This document shows positions 11,345 through 23,255 of a stretch of 64,000 nt of DNA, piece after piece. Numbering within the stretch: the first letter of the stretch is position 1; each line of letters begins with the position of its first letter. A program made the position numbers and the translations under genes. The notes beneath the pieces were generated by a model. That model had not been told where the DNA came from, searched no databases, and saw nothing but the letters and a program-made list of their open reading frames with translations. This DNA comes from Marsupella aquatica (lineage: Eukaryota; Marchantiophyta): assembly GCA_973895155.1 (NCBI GenBank), contig OZ316899.1, positions 744,001-808,000 of the forward strand, in the 5' to 3' direction.

Positions 11345-11549
11345 GATTCGCTCCTGAAATTCCTGCGCCGTCTGTTTTATGCCGTCAAAGCTCGGGGGAG
11401 CAACATCTGGTGGGGGAGACTCAGGGCTACTCTGCTGGTTGGGGTCCCCTCGTACTACCCTTGGAAGTGTGGGGATAAACCGGCCACAGGTCCTTACTCC
11501 TGGAACGTGATGGTCCGACCCATAGCCGGAGTTATCATGGCTGTAGTTT
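11345..11549 (-). mobile_element. Inverted F2 LTR scrap fused to the F1 LTR
   Basis: It is the reverse complement of F2 LTR sequence equivalent to about 8090-8290 (motif YGSDHHVPGVRTCGRF). It joins F2 gag on the left and the broken end of the F1 3' LTR on the right. A chimeric open frame (11914-11264 on -) reads from F1 LTR protein into this scrap. No target duplication is visible. Confidence 0.75.
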
Positions 11550-12672
11550 AGGGTCCTTCCCCGCAGCCGAGTATGCTGACGTGTATCATCATAATTCTTG
11601 ACGAATTCTGTCATGTCCTCCCCGTAGTACCTGCAAGTGTTCCAAGGCAGAGCGGCGAGGTGCTCGAATCCCTGAGTCTTCAGGTACACCGCATGCTTGG
11701 GATGGAGGATGTTCTTATGCACGTTTTCCCCCATGCGGTGCATTGTTACCTTGGCCACGGCTACCGTGGCCAATGGTAACCCGGATACAGTGGCGGGTTC
11801 CTTCCTCTTCTTCCCCCATGACTGGCTCGGGGAAGGTGACACCTCCCCATCCTCTCGATCGGGCATAGGTAGTACTACCGCTGTTAGTATTGGTCCCGGG
11901 GCAGCCACGGTCACCGTGTTGTCTGCTGGAGCCGCTCCTTGGGTCGAGCATGGGGAGGGGACGATGCAGTGTCGGCCCCCTGAGTGTTTACTCCTCTGGG
12001 CCGCCTGAGCAAGGGTGGGGTAGCCTCGTCGTCATCGCTAAGGTCCACAACGTTGATGACGGAGCGTACTTGTACTACTGGCGGGGCGATCGGCGGTGGG
12101 GGTTGGCTAGGCTGAGGCTGAGACTGAAGCTGAGCCTGAAGCTGAGCCTGAGCCTGAGTCTGCGTTGGTACGGGTACGGGTATGGGGTCCACTGGGCTGG
12201 CGCCGGTGGTTGCGGGTCTAGTTCCCATGAAGCTCTGCAGGTGCTGGTAGAAGTTCTCCAAAGCAAGTGCGGACGACCTTGTCGAACGGGTAGTGGTGGA
12301 CTCGCTGTTGATGATAACCCGAACCTGAGCAGGGATGTGGTCGAAGTCATGTCGTTGCAAGTCGATCGTACCCGGGATATTGAAGACCTCGTCCGGAAGC
12401 CGAAGCAATGCTTCCCAAAAACCGATATATTTGTCTCCATTGAAGAAGTACCGAGATACCTCTGCTGGTCGGTAAAGCTTGCTCTGAGACGGGTAGTCAA
12501 AGTTAAGGATGTAGTGGTGTCATCCTGCTAGGCAGATGGCTCTCTCGTACTCGCGTTCAATTTTGTATCGGCGCGGGTTGGCGTGTTTCAATGAGTCGGC
12601 CAAGTGCCTTCCGGTAGATAGGAACTGCGTCCAGAATCGAATGGCCGAGCTGGAGAGGATCGTGTGCAACAT
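11550..12672 (-). pseudogene. F1 LTR-encoded protein in the 3' LTR, C-terminal half lost
   Basis: ATG at 12672 on - matches the ATG at 2252. The frame covers the N-terminal helical region, the Gln/Pro linker and the start of the globular domain (EFVKNYDD), where it breaks at 11550 and reads on into F2 sequence. One in-frame stop is seen (Arg codon changed to TGA near 12520). The coiled coil is absent. Confidence 0.65.
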
Positions 12673-12772
12673 TCAGAGGAGATAGTAGTGGCGACTTAGA
12701 GCGAACAAGAGAGCTGGGGTCGAAGCTGGCGCGTGGACTGATGGACTGGTGCACTCCAAAGGGTCGGCTCCC

Positions 12773-12780
12773 TTTTTATA
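12773..12780 (-). promoter_or_regulatory. TATA box in F1 3' LTR
   Basis: TATAAAAA on -, 360 bp from the LTR start at 13139 and about 100 bp before the ATG at 12672. It matches the boxes at 2144-2150 and 22896-22887. Confidence 0.6.
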
Positions 12781-13106
12781 CCTTGAGGGCTTGCCGATCC
12801 CCCGACATCTCCTCGACGCCCATAGGCTGAACCGCTCACGCTTGTGGTGTACCGGCCACTCCGCCGGTCTGAGTCAGCGCGTGTCAGTGGCCGCTTCCTT
12901 AAGTTTGTTATACGGACCCGAGGGAGGGGCCCCTCCACGCTCGTAACCTGGGTGTGCGAATAGCGACTCATCGCCAGTCCGAACCTGAATTCCCCCTTAT
13001 TGCCTAATGATGTCCTACCCATAATGATTACCTAAATACTGTCGTTATGCTAATAATAGCAGCCTAAGACACTCCTAACGCGCGTGCTGAGCGCAGTTAG
13101 ACCGAA

Positions 13107-15760
13107 TCACTCATTAACCGCCGTACCGGCGGCGTCACATAGCTCCCTGCTTAATTGTGAAGCGTCCTCGCGAACATCACTCTCGGCGTCGTCATCTTGA
13201 TGGTGGTACTTTTTTACACGATCGTAGCTGATTCGCGTGGGGAGTAAATCGCCGGCATACGTCGCAAGCTCCAAAGATCCGTTACGGTAGATCTGATTGA
13301 CAAGGAAGGGCCCTAACCATCGGGTATGAAGCTTCCCTGGAAACTGCATGTACCTACTATCGTACAGAAGGACTAGATCGCCTGCCACGACGTCGACCCT
13401 CCGTAGTCCTTTGTCGTGCTGCTTCTTCGAAGTTGCCTGTTTCTTCAGGGCGTGTCGAGCTGCTAGTAGCCGTGCTTCTTCTAGGGCTTCAATCTGATAA
13501 GCTCGGTCTGACAAACTTTCAGGTTCGGGTAAGCGATCCCGAATGCTGACTCGTGGAGTGTGTACTTCAAACTCGACGGGTACCAACGAATGTTGGCCGA
13601 ACATGAGAAAGTACGGGCTGTGACTCGTAGTAGTTTTGTAAGCGAGATTATACGAGTACACCGCTGCGTACAACTTATTATCCCAATCCATTTTGTGCGC
13701 CGCTACCGTATTGTTGAGGATTTTCCCAATGATACCATTGGCTCTCTCTGTCATCCCGTTGGCCTTAGGATGATACGGGGTAGTCTTGCGGTCTTGACTA
13801 GGTAACGCTCCATAAGCTGGGCTACGGTGTCATTGAGGAAGTGGGTTCCACGGTCGCTTACCAATTCTAAGGGTGGGCCGAACCGGGTGAAAATCTGTTC
13901 ATATAAGATCCTGGCGCTGGTTGCGGCGTCGTCCTTCACCGTAGCCCGTGCTTCGACCCACTTGGTGGAGTAATCAATAGCTAGCAGGATGTACCTGCAT
14001 CTTCATCTTCGGGTAACGGGAGTAAATGGCCCGATATAATCAATACCCCACTTTTTGAACGGTGCTAATGGAAGTACGGACGTGAGAGGGTGATGATGAG
14101 CTCGTCTCGGGGCCCCAGCCCGCTGACACAGGTCACAGCCCTTGATGAAGCGTTGTACATCCCGATGCAACGTAGGCCACCAATATCCGGAGTCCAAAAT
14201 CTTTCGGGCTGTTGTGATAGCCGCGAAATGGCCTCCAGCTTCTTCTTCATGCAAGGCCCGCATCACGATAAGCGTCTCCTTATACTCCAAGCAGCGTCGT
14301 AACTTCCCATTAACTCCTTCCTTATGTAGGTGACCCTGTACCATGACGTAAGGCCCGGCTTTCGGTAGAAACACAGTGGCGGCTTCCTGATTGATGCCGT
14401 CAGGGATGCGGCCTGTCAAGTGGAAGGTGATAATTGAGCCGTACCACGTTGGCGTCCCCGCCCCTACGTGGAACAACTCCTCATCCGGAAAAATATCATC
14501 AATTGGCTGATCGACTGGTACGCCGTCCAGCCTTGAAAAGAAGTCGGCATTGAGGTGTGCCTTTCCGGGCCGAACCCGAACTTCGTAGTTAAATTCCTGG
14601 AGAAGTAGCACCCACCGGGCTATCCGTCCCGTCACGTCCGCTTTGTTGACCATGTACTTTAGGCTATCATGATCCGTGTGGAATATGACCTTGTAGCCTA
14701 GCAGATAGTGTCGGAACTTTTTACACGAGTAGATTATTCCCAGAGCTTCTCGATCAGTGGGGGAATAATTCTTTTCGGCTGTGAATAATTGACGGCTAGA
14801 GAAGTAGATGGGGTGGTCGCGTCCGTTCTCATCAAGCTGACTGAGCACGGATCCAATACAGAACCCTGACACATCGACATACACGTGGAACTCCTTATTC
14901 CAGTCCGGAGTGACCATGATAGGTGCGGTGGTGAGTCTTTTACGGAGTTCTTCGAAAGCAATCCGTCTCCTGGGTGTCTCCTCGATCACCGCGTCCTTTT
15001 TCATCATCTCAGTCAAGGGCAGCGCTATTTTAGCAAAGTCTTTAATAAACCGATGGTAATACCCTACACAGCCCAAGAAGGATCGTACCGTTGTTTGATC
15101 TACGGTAAACACCACTGCCATCCAGGCCGCGACCTTCTCTTGGTCCACCTCGATACCCCGTTTGGACACACGATGCCCGAGTAATACTCCCTCCTCTACC
15201 CCAAAAAAACATTTAGCGGGATGTAGTTTGAGGTTAACCTCTCGGCATCGTTGGAACGTACATCTTAGGTGTTCGAGGTGCATGGCGACAGTTCCAAAGA
15301 TGGCGAAGTCGTCGATAAATATCTCCAGAAATTCCCGTAGGAAGTCATGGAAGATATTCATCATGAGTCGCTGAAACATGGCCGGAGCGTTACACAATCC
15401 GAACGGCATTCTCCGAAATGCGAAAGTCCCCCATTCCGTAGTGAACGTTGTTTTGAGCTGATCCGAGAGGCGAATCCAGATTTGGTTATAACCCGAATAC
15501 CCATCAAGGAATGTATAAATTTCATTTCGGGCTACCATATCTAGAACCATATCCGTGAATGGTAACGGGTAATGGTCTTTTTGGGTTGCGTCGTTCAGCT
15601 TACGATAGTCCTGACAAATTCGGATCTTAGGTTTTCCGTCCGTTCCTCCTTTTTTCGGTACAATGACGATGGGAGAGACCCAATCGCTGGCCATTACCGG
15701 GTAGATGATATCTGCGGCGAGGAGACGATCAATTTCCTCCTTCACTAAGATGGCTTGGGT
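13107..15760 (-). pseudogene. F1 pol: reverse transcriptase, RNase H, integrase with three lesions
   Basis: The reverse transcriptase is complete (WVSPIVIVPKKGG, FLDGYSGYNQI, FRRMPFGLCNAPAMFQR, and FIDDFAIFG in place of the usual YxDD), followed by RNase H and integrase as in 1-1818. Lesions seen: a frame change between gag-protease and pol near 15760, a nonsense TGA at about 14003-14005 where the plus copy has CGA, and a one-base loss near 13800 (CACCGC became ACCGC). The stop codon is at 13107-13109, inside the 3' LTR, as in the plus copy. It could make protein only up to the middle of the integrase. Confidence 0.9.
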
Positions 15761-18700
15761 TCATGCGACGTTGTCGCTGCCGTACTGCATGGGCCCCCAG
15801 ATTCAAATCGATCGTGTGTTCTCCTAACTCGGGGGAGACTCCTGTTAAATCGTGATGGCTCCATGCAAACACATCTTCATATTCCTTGAGCAAAGCTTGG
15901 ATGGATTTTTCAGCCTCCCCTGTCAGAGCGTGGCCCAGGTTAAAAGATTTGTCCATCCCAATGGTGTACTTCCGGTAGTGCTCCTTCCTGATGACTTCAA
16001 CCTGGTTTTGCAGGCTCGGGTCCAGGCTCGCATCAAGCTCAACTAACCGAACTCCTTCGTACATGGGTGGAACCGGGATTGGTCTCGGGATTGGAGTTAC
16101 TTCCTCCAATTGCGGAATGGACGGATCCCATGAGGCTCGTTTCTTATGTCTCGGTCTCGAGTTTTCAGCCTCGGGCGGTTGTTGGGCTGGTTCGTGGTCA
16201 CGAGGCTCTGCAACGGTAGAAGCAGCCTCGGCTCCCTGCTTAGCTAGAGCCGTGTCCTCCGTCTCGATGAGTTGTTCGTGCGTTTCCTCATCCCCTGCAG
16301 TAGATGTGCTTGGGGTGGACTCAATGGCAGCCCTCGGGTAATTTAGGAGATGTGTTTCGCGGGTTGCTTCAACTCCGAAGACATCTTCCTCGGACAGGGA
16401 CGAGATGAGTTCAATCATATTGAGTTCCTCTTCCTCCGAGGTCTCCGAATCATATTCCTCGGGTCCTTGTGGGGTTTCTCCCTGATAATCGTCCATTGCC
16501 CATGATACCCGTACGGTGGGTGTCCCAAACCGTAGCTCCTTCTTTCCCCAATCCGTGACCACACGGCCACCGTACAGCCACGGCCTGCCTAGGAGGACCG
16601 GATAAGAGGAGGGCCGAACCGGCCTCATAACTAGGAAGTTGAGATAGAACTCCACCCCTCCTACCAGAGTGAGTACCCGTGTAAGCGTGCCCAATGGAAG
16701 TACCCTTGCCCCGTTTGCTAATCTGATAGCTCGGGCTGTGGGTTGATACGTGAGGTATCCTAACTTGACTGACGTCTCTTCCGTCATGATGTTGACTCCC
16801 ACTCCTCCGTCTACGAGAACCATCCTGATGGTACAATTATTAATTTCAATCGAGATGTCCGGCGCTCCCAGGTCCTTGCATATCATGTTGCAATCCGCGG
16901 TCCCAACTCGGGGTAGTCGTCTCCGTCGTCGACCCGTAAGCAACTCCCTCAGTTGCCGTATGTACTGTGGATTGTTTTGCAGCAGTTGTCCTACCGTTGC
17001 TGTAACCGGGCAACTCTTCACGTCCTCCTTAATATCATAGTCCTCCTTCTTTTCTTCCTTCGGCTGCTGCTTGGCTTCCTCTTGCTTATCTTGCTTTTCT
17101 TGCTCCTGTCGCCGGGCTGTCTCGGTTGCTTTGATGTCCTTATCGATTGCCTTCTGGTATTCCCGAGCTTCGTAGTCCTCCAGCTGTTTCTTTACCAATT
17201 CTTCGATGCGGGGGAAAAATAGCTTCGGGTCATCCCGTCGGTAGTCATCATCCTTCTCCGGGGGTATATCTATCGCTGGCTGCACCGGAGTAGTATCTTG
17301 CTTTTTCCTGCGTTTCTCCTCCTGCTTCTCTTCCTTCCGTTCAGCTCTTGTTGACACACGATAGCACTCAGCCTCGTCAGATGGATTAGGGTGTTCCGCC
17401 ACATCCACCAGATTCACCCACTCGGTATTGTCATCCTGCCATTCCACCGCAATCATTTGGACAACCGCATCACTCGTGGTCGGTCCGCCCTGGGCTGGTC
17501 TTGCTGCATTTGTTCGAGCGGCCATGACCAATGGACAGTTGGCCGTGGAATGAGCTTCCGTTTTGCAGACTTGACAAAGTGGCATGCCACGGCCATCCCC
17601 CTGGCGTCTTGGTTTGGTGCATTCCCTCGCAAAGTGTCCTGGCTTTTCACAGTTATAACAAACCGGGGATCGCCAAATCCCTGGCTTAGGAGGGATGCTC
17701 GGGTTACTGATAACCTGGAAACTCCGGCCATTGTTTGGGTAGGGGTACGCAGTTCTACCCGCTAAATGACGCGGACCTACCGTTGAAATCTGGTACACGG
17801 AATCAGGAGGGTCCTCAAAGAAATACTCTGTGGACTCCGATTCGGGACCCGGGTTGTCAACATCATCCAGCTCTACTTGGTGAACTCGGTTCTTCCACCT
17901 TGGGCATTCCTGCACCACATGGCCGGATTGGAAGCACTTTGAACACCACGCATGGGCTCGAATCTCAGATGGCTTCTTCTTCTCCACCGGCTTTTCCGCA
18001 AGATGTACTGACAGTGCTTTGAGTCGATCCGTGATTTTGTTCAGCTTGTCTGCTTCGGCAGCCTTTGGATCTGGTATCGTTCTTCGCGCCCGGGGTTTGA
18101 TCTTCCCCTCCTTCTTCACTCGTCTCTTCTTCTTTTTGCTCCGGCTTTCGCTCTCCGAGTCACTTCCTGATGAACTGGAGATAGAGGATCCGATGCTTGA
18201 AGCTGAATCTGAACTGGATTCCGTCTCCGAGCTGGACGAGGTCGAACGATGTTTCTTCTTCTTCTTGCATTTCTTCTTCCTCTCGTCGTCCAATTCGGAG
18301 TCACTGTCATTGAAGGTCTCGTACTTACCCTTCTTGCGGCGTGCTCGCTGGCTCCGCCGGGAGTTATAGGTGGACTCCCGGTAAGTTTTGGCGCACGCTA
18401 TGGCCGCCTGCATTGAAATTGGATTATTCTGGCATACCCAGAATTGCATATTCGTGGGCAAACCATGAAGGAACCATGTAAGCTGGAGCGCGTCTCCCGG
18501 CCTGGGCCGGATCTTGGCCGCAAGTTTCTGAAACTTCTGAATGAACTTCCGCAGGGACTCCTTCTTTCCCATGCAAAGTTGGCCAATCTTTAATAGAGAA
18601 CGCTGTTCTGATCCAATGGCACGAAACTCCTGCAGCAATGCAGCTTGGAATTGTGCCCATGTAGTCCCGGGTGGCAATGAGTTGTACCATGGACGAGCTT

Positions 18701-19112
18701 CTCCCCGCATCACTCCCGGGAGGACGGTTAGCTTAATGGCGTCTTCCCCATTAGCTTTAGCAGTGGCTTCAAACTCATCCAACCATTCATCCGGATCATC
18801 CCCATGACGCCCCTTGAAAGGTCGATAATGAAATCGCGATCGTTGTGATATTTGTGGAGGAGCTTGAGCAGCGCGGGCCATCGGTGGAGCGGCTGCCATA
18901 GGTGGTGGTGGAGGTGGCGGTGGTGGTGGTGGTGGCGGAGGAACCGCAGCAGGACCGGTCGAACCGGACCCCGAAGGTCCCGGGGGTATGTTCATACGTC
19001 GGGGCGATTGCGAGTCCTCCGAGCCCAAAGAATCGGAACTTGTCGTGGTTGCACTTTCTCGTTCGCTGGTCAATCTCCTCAAGTAAGCTGCTTGAGAACG
19101 AGTGACGGGCAT
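15729..19112 (-). CDS. F1 gag-protease polyprotein
   Basis: 1,127 codons starting MPVTRSQAAYLRR. In order: an acidic/Ser-rich start, a run of 15 prolines (near residue 60), the capsid region (FKGRHGDDPDEWLDEFEA to about residue 250), an Arg/Lys and Ser-rich stretch, three zinc knuckles (CSKCFQSGHVVQEC, CYNCEKPGHFAREC, CQVCKTEAHSTANC), a Lys/Glu-rich spacer, and an aspartic protease (LVDGGVGVNIM, then LLGRPWLY). The protease motif is DGG where DSG or DTG is usual. F3 has the same DGG, so it is probably a family trait. The frame then enters the region before the reverse transcriptase and ends by frameshift near 15729. It packages RNA and processes the polyprotein. Confidence 0.92.
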   Translation of the reverse strand: MPVTRSQAAYLRRLTSERESATTTSSDSLGSEDSQSPRRMNIPPGPSGSGSTGPAAVPPPPPPPPPPPPPPMAAAPPMARAAQAPPQISQRSRFHYRPFKGRHGDDPDEWLDEFEATAKANGEDAIKLTVLPGVMRGEARPWYNSLPPGTTWAQFQAALLQEFRAIGSEQRSLLKIGQLCMGKKESLRKFIQKFQKLAAKIRPRPGDALQLTWFLHGLPTNMQFWVCQNNPISMQAAIACAKTYRESTYNSRRSQRARRKKGKYETFNDSDSELDDERKKKCKKKKKHRSTSSSSETESSSDSASSIGSSISSSSGSDSESESRSKKKKRRVKKEGKIKPRARRTIPDPKAAEADKLNKITDRLKALSVHLAEKPVEKKKPSEIRAHAWCSKCFQSGHVVQECPRWKNRVHQVELDDVDNPGPESESTEYFFEDPPDSVYQISTVGPRHLAGRTAYPYPNNGRSFQVISNPSIPPKPGIWRSPVCYNCEKPGHFARECTKPRRQGDGRGMPLCQVCKTEAHSTANCPLVMAARTNAARPAQGGPTTSDAVVQMIAVEWQDDNTEWVNLVDVAEHPNPSDEAECYRVSTRAERKEEKQEEKRRKKQDTTPVQPAIDIPPEKDDDYRRDDPKLFFPRIEELVKKQLEDYEAREYQKAIDKDIKATETARRQEQEKQDKQEEAKQQPKEEKKEDYDIKEDVKSCPVTATVGQLLQNNPQYIRQLRELLTGRRRRRLPRVGTADCNMICKDLGAPDISIEINNCTIRMVLVDGGVGVNIMTEETSVKLGYLTYQPTARAIRLANGARVLPLGTLTRVLTLVGGVEFYLNFLVMRPVRPSSYPVLLGRPWLYGGRVVTDWGKKELRFGTPTVRVSWAMDDYQGETPQGPEEYDSETSEEEELNMIELISSLSEEDVFGVEATRETHLLNYPRAAIESTPSTSTAGDEETHEQLIETEDTALAKQGAEAASTVAEPRDHEPAQQPPEAENSRPRHKKRASWDPSIPQLEEVTPIPRPIPVPPMYEGVRLVELDASLDPSLQNQVEVIRKEHYRKYTIGMDKSFNLGHALTGEAEKSIQALLKEYEDVFAWSHHDLTGVSPELGEHTIDLNLGAHAVRQRQRRMNPSHLSEGGN

Positions 19113-19204
19113 TTACTCATATAAATGCGATGGTTAGTACTACGTCCTGATGTATCCTGCCTAGGTGAATACGCACATGTCTCCCCTCTATGATATGTAG
19201 AGTG

Positions 19205-19223
19205 CCCCCTCCATCTAGCGCCA
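19205..19223 (-). promoter_or_regulatory. F1 primer-binding site
   Basis: TGGCGCTAGATGGAGGGGG on -, identical to the F2 site at 10788-10806. It begins 12 bases after the LTR end (19236), more than the usual 0-5 bases. Gag starts about 90 bases further on. Confidence 0.65.
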
Positions 19224-20130
19224 AAACAAAGGCTATGTCACGTCATTGGCTTCGGCCTTAACTCAGACTTCAGCTTAGATGGGCACATCCCTCGTAAATC
19301 TGAGGGTTCGGGCAGGGAGGGAAGCGCGTAATGCACCTAATTCACGTAAACTAGCGCTAAGTGCGCCTACTGTTAGATACGGACATCTTCTAGGTATGGT
19401 TTGTGTTCCGCAGTCGGAATGTACCTTAATCGATAACAGGATCGACCTCGGCTTAAGGACTTCTAAGCCTTCGTGTTGTCCGCCTTCGATCCGGATTCCA
19501 TGATACAGGTCCTCAACCCGTGCTCGCAACCACATCCCCACAAGCTGCACCTCGTGCACAATTCGGGTAGTGCGTTCGGCCCGGCGTTGTCACCTATACA
19601 CAAGATTCACACACACATACACGCGCACAAGCATACAATCTCGATTTACATGAAGGAAATAATGGGAAAGGATTTTACTACATAGGGGACATGTGCGTAC
19701 ACTTGGTTGACCCGATAGCTCCGGAATGAACAGGTTCAAGGCCAAGAGAGTATACTACAACGGAGCCCGGCTCCGCACTCGCCCGGCGAGCTTAGTCCTA
19801 CCCCCTCCCCTTGGTACTCTTTCACTCCCAGAAGCCGGGACTCCCCGCACATACCACCGATGTCCAACTCTGAGACTAAAAACCCCCCTGCCTCTACCGA
19901 GGGGTGCACTAAATACTAAGGGCCGAGGGACGGGGTGTCCTCTCGCCGAAGATTCGCTGACTAAGGTCCTAACTAAGCTGACAGTCAGGCCGGAAAACGG
20001 CTGTGTCTTATTAGAAGATCCTAATCTACGCAAGCTGGACAGCATGGCAGCGCTGCTGTACCTAAGGCAGGTGCCTGTCCCAAGAGCCTGACTAAGCTAG
20101 TCCTAATCCTAATCTATTCCTGCTCCGCTG

Positions 20131-22788
20131 CTAATGCCTGGCACGCTTGCCAGAGCCGCCCGAATGGGAGCGGCCATCCCGCTGCCTTCAAAGCCTGTCA
20201 TTGTCCGCCTTGAGGAGCTGGACCTGGTCCAGCAGAGATTCGTTCTCTCGCCTCGCCGCGTCCATCTCCTTTGCTGCCTCCTGACATGCCTCCTCCAGCT
20301 GCTGGGCGTCGCTCGTCAGTTTACCCGCCAGCTGGTCCTACTTCTCGGCCTTGGTTTGGAGCCGCACCACCTTGGCCTGCAGCGTGGCTATCTCCGCAGT
20401 GTCCCGCTGGGCCCGTTCTTCGGCCTCCTCCAGGTCCTTCTGCCAGATGACAGCTTGATTCTTCAAACTGTCAATCTGGTTCTGGAGTCGTGCAATCTCG
20501 GCCTCGTTCCCAGCTTTGGCCTGCTCGGCTAGGGCGGTAAGGGCGTGCGCCTTTGCTAACAAATCATTGGCGGCTGCAACCTTGGGTCGTAGTTGCAGAA
20601 GCTCAGCCTCTTGAGCCGCAACTTCATTCTTTAAGTAGATGGACTCCACCCGGTACCGCTCTATCCTCTGAAGGGCCTCTGACTGGGCCCAACCTGCCTT
20701 TACTGCGGCAACTAACTCCTGATTGAAGAAATAGGCTACCTTCCGGGCCATGAACTCCCCGGTATCCCGGGAAATTTGATGAGAGAAATCTCCCAGAAGC
20801 CCGTTCAGAAATGTACCCGGTACAAAGAGTTCCGAGTGGTCCAGGTTGTGCCTGTCCGGAGTTGGGCATTGGCAGACGTCAACACGCGCGGGGGCCGGGG
20901 CAGTGACGTCCAGCCCTAGGGACGTAATGTTGGAAGGGGCTGGAGTGTCCTCCTGCAGCAATGTCCGGTTCTCCGGAATAGCCACCGGTGGGTCATTGGG
21001 AGACCCGGGCTCGGGTAAGACCTCCGCCGTACCGACTTCTGTACTTAGCCCGGCCTGTTGGATCGCATCAACGGTTGCGACAACCGACCCATCCGGTACC
21101 TCCTCGATTACGACTACAGCTACTTGTGGAGGTGGGGTGGGTGAAGCTGGCGTGTCCGCTGGACTTCGGGCCTCGGGTTGGGGCCGTCTCTCCAAGGCTG
21201 GAAAAACCCACCTAGTTGGGACCAACTTTGTAACGTTGACACGGGGAAGGGTTCGTCGATCAAACCGAGCGTACCACTCAAGAATGATCTCGATGTGGCT
21301 AGCGAAATATGCCTTCCCGCCAATGTACAGCGTCTTCCTTCGCCGCTCCATCTCTTCATGGAATTTCTTAGCGAAGTACGACGCCCACTTCCTAGGTCGA
21401 CAGTTCTTGACCTGGATAACCTGGGCGGCGGAGATCTCCCCCCGGGGTTCCATCATGTGGAGGGCGTACCTCTGGAACTCCAGTCACTCAACTATCTCGG
21501 GGATGAGGCAGGTCCTCATCACAAATCCGTTGTCCACTGCTCCTTCCGAGGGAAAACTTGAGGATTGGTACTTGGCTCCCTTGCCCCCGGGAGCCCGTGA
21601 TTCGACTCGATGGTCACCTTCGGGTAATCCGAAGATCATCCTGAGCCGTTCTTCCGTGAGGGACATATTCCTTCCCCCCAGCCGAGTATGCTGACGTGTA
21701 TCATCATAATTCTTGACGAATTCTGTCATGTCCTCCCCGTAGTACCTACAAGTGTTCCAGGGCAGAGCGACGAGGTGCTCGAATCCCTGAGTCTTCAGGT
21801 ACACCGCATGCTTGGGATGGAGGATGTTCTTATGCACGTTTTCCCCCATGCGGTGCATTGTTACCTTGGCCACGGCTACCGTGGCCAATGGTAACCCGGA
21901 TGCAGTGGCGGGTTCCTTCCTCTTCTTCCCCCGTGACTGGTTCGGGGAAGGTGACACCTCCCCATCCTCTCGATCGGGCATAGGTAGTACTACCGCCGTT
22001 AGTATTGGTCCCGGGGCGGCCACGGTCACCGTGTTGTCTGCTGGAGCCGCTCCTTGGGTCCGAGCATGGGGAGCGGACGATGCAGTGTCGGCCCCCTGAG
22101 TGTTTACTCCTCTGGGCCGCCTGAGCAAGGGTGGGGTAGCCTCGTTGTCGTCGCTAAGGTCCATAGCGTGGATGACGGAGCGTACTTGTACTGCTGGCGG
22201 GGCGATCGGTGGTGGGGGTTGGCTAGACTGAGGCTGAGACTGAAGCTGAGCCTGAAGCTGAGCCTGAGCCTGAGTCTGCGTTGGTACGGGTACGGGTATG
22301 GGGTCCACTGGGCTGGCGCCGGTGGTTGCGGGTCTAGTTCCCATGAAGCTCTGCAGGTGCTGGTAGAAGTTCTTCGAAGCAAGTGCGGATGACCTTGTCG
22401 AACGGGTAGTGGTGGACTCGCTGTTGATGATAGCCCAAACCTGAGCAGGGATGTGGTCGAAGTGATGTCGTTACAAGTCGATCGTACCCGGGATATTGAA
22501 GACCTCGTCCGGAAGCCGAAGCAATGCTTCCCAAAAACCAATATATTTGTCTCCGTTGAAGAAGTACCCAGATACCTCTGCTGGTCGGTAAAGCTCGCTC
22601 TGAGACGGGTAGTCAAAGTTAAGGATGTAGTGGTGTCATCCTGCTAGGCGGATGGCTCTCTCGTACTCGCGTTCGATTTCATATCGGCGCGGGTTGGCGT
22701 GTTTCAATGAGTCGGCCAAGTGCCTTCCGGTAGATAGGAACTGCGTCCAGAATCGAATGGCCGAGCTGGAGAGGATCGTGTGCAACAT
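20131..22788 (-). pseudogene. F1 LTR-encoded protein in the 5' LTR
   Basis: ATG at 22788 on -, with the end matching TAG 4886-4888 of the plus copy. Stops are seen near 22640 (CGA to TGA), near 22470 (TAA), near 21484, near 20338 and near 20174. The plus-copy TAG at 4064 reads CAG here and that at 4808 reads AAG. The stops differ between copies while frame and length agree, which suggests that a functional ancestor encoded an uninterrupted protein of about 880 residues. The coiled coil lies at about 20900-20180. Confidence 0.7.
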
Positions 22789-22886
22789 TCAGAGGAGATA
22801 GTAGTGGCGACTTAGAGCGAACGAGAGAGCTGGGGTCGAAGCTGGCGCGTGGACTGATGGACTAGTGCACTCCAAAGGGTCGGCTC

Positions 22887-22896
22887 CCTTTTTATA
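22887..22896 (-). promoter_or_regulatory. TATA box in F1 5' LTR
   Basis: TATAAAAAGG on -, 360 bp from the LTR start and about 100 bp before ATG 22788. This is the likely start of the genomic RNA of this element. That would put the LTR protein frame first on the transcript, ahead of gag (inference). Confidence 0.65.
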
Positions 22897-23255
22897 CCTT
22901 GAGGTCTTGCCGATCCCCCGACATCTCCTCGACGCCCATAGGCTGAACCGCTCACGCTTGTGGTGTACCGGCCACTCCCCCGGTCTGAGTCAGTGCGTGT
23001 CAGTGGCCGCTTCCTTAAGTTCGTTATACGGACCCGAGGGAGGGGCCCCTCCACGCTCGTAACCCCGGTGTGCGAATAGCGACCCGTCACCAGTCCGAAC
23101 CTGAATTCCCCCTTATTGCCTAATGATGTCCTACCCATAATGATTACCTAAATATTGTCGTTATGCTAATAATAGCCGCCTAAGACACTCCTAACGCGCG
23201 TGCTGAGTGCAGTTAGACCGAATCACTCATTAACCGCCGTACCGGCGGCGTCACA

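Larger units (their letters stand above)
11550..23255 (-). mobile_element. F1 gypsy element, nearly complete, 3' end truncated
   Basis: Read on -: 5' LTR 23255-19236 (4,020 bp), primer-binding site 19223-19205, gag-protease 19112-15729, pol about 15760-13107, then 3' LTR from 13139 to the break at 11550 (1,590 of about 4,000 bp). Order (gag, protease, reverse transcriptase, RNase H, integrase) is that of Ty3/gypsy. No chromodomain follows the integrase. The primer-binding site and very long LTRs suggest the Tat/Athila-like (non-chromodomain) branch. The LINE at 23256 adjoins the 5' LTR. The lost 3' end prevents a target duplication check. Confidence 0.85.
19236..23255 (-). mobile_element. F1 5' LTR, 4,020 bp
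   Basis: On - it starts TGTGACGCC at 23255 and ends GACGTGACA at 19236. The first 33 bases are the last ten codons and stop of pol, with no more pol beyond them, which fixes the LTR start inside the pol frame. Length compares with 4,000 bp for the plus copy. It contains a TATA box (22896-22887), the LTR protein frame and a 0.9 kb non-coding tail (20130-19236). Confidence 0.85.

Noticed and set aside
18852-19124. Trp/Arg-rich plus-strand frame
   Set aside because: It is the complement of the poly-proline tract of F1 gag.
19236-23255. Reading 20131-23255 as the end of a second F1 element sharing a short LTR with the next one
   Set aside because: Pol similarity stops after exactly 33 bases at TGTGACG, and the same limit explains the plus copy. 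A 4-kb LTR accounts for all copies more simply.
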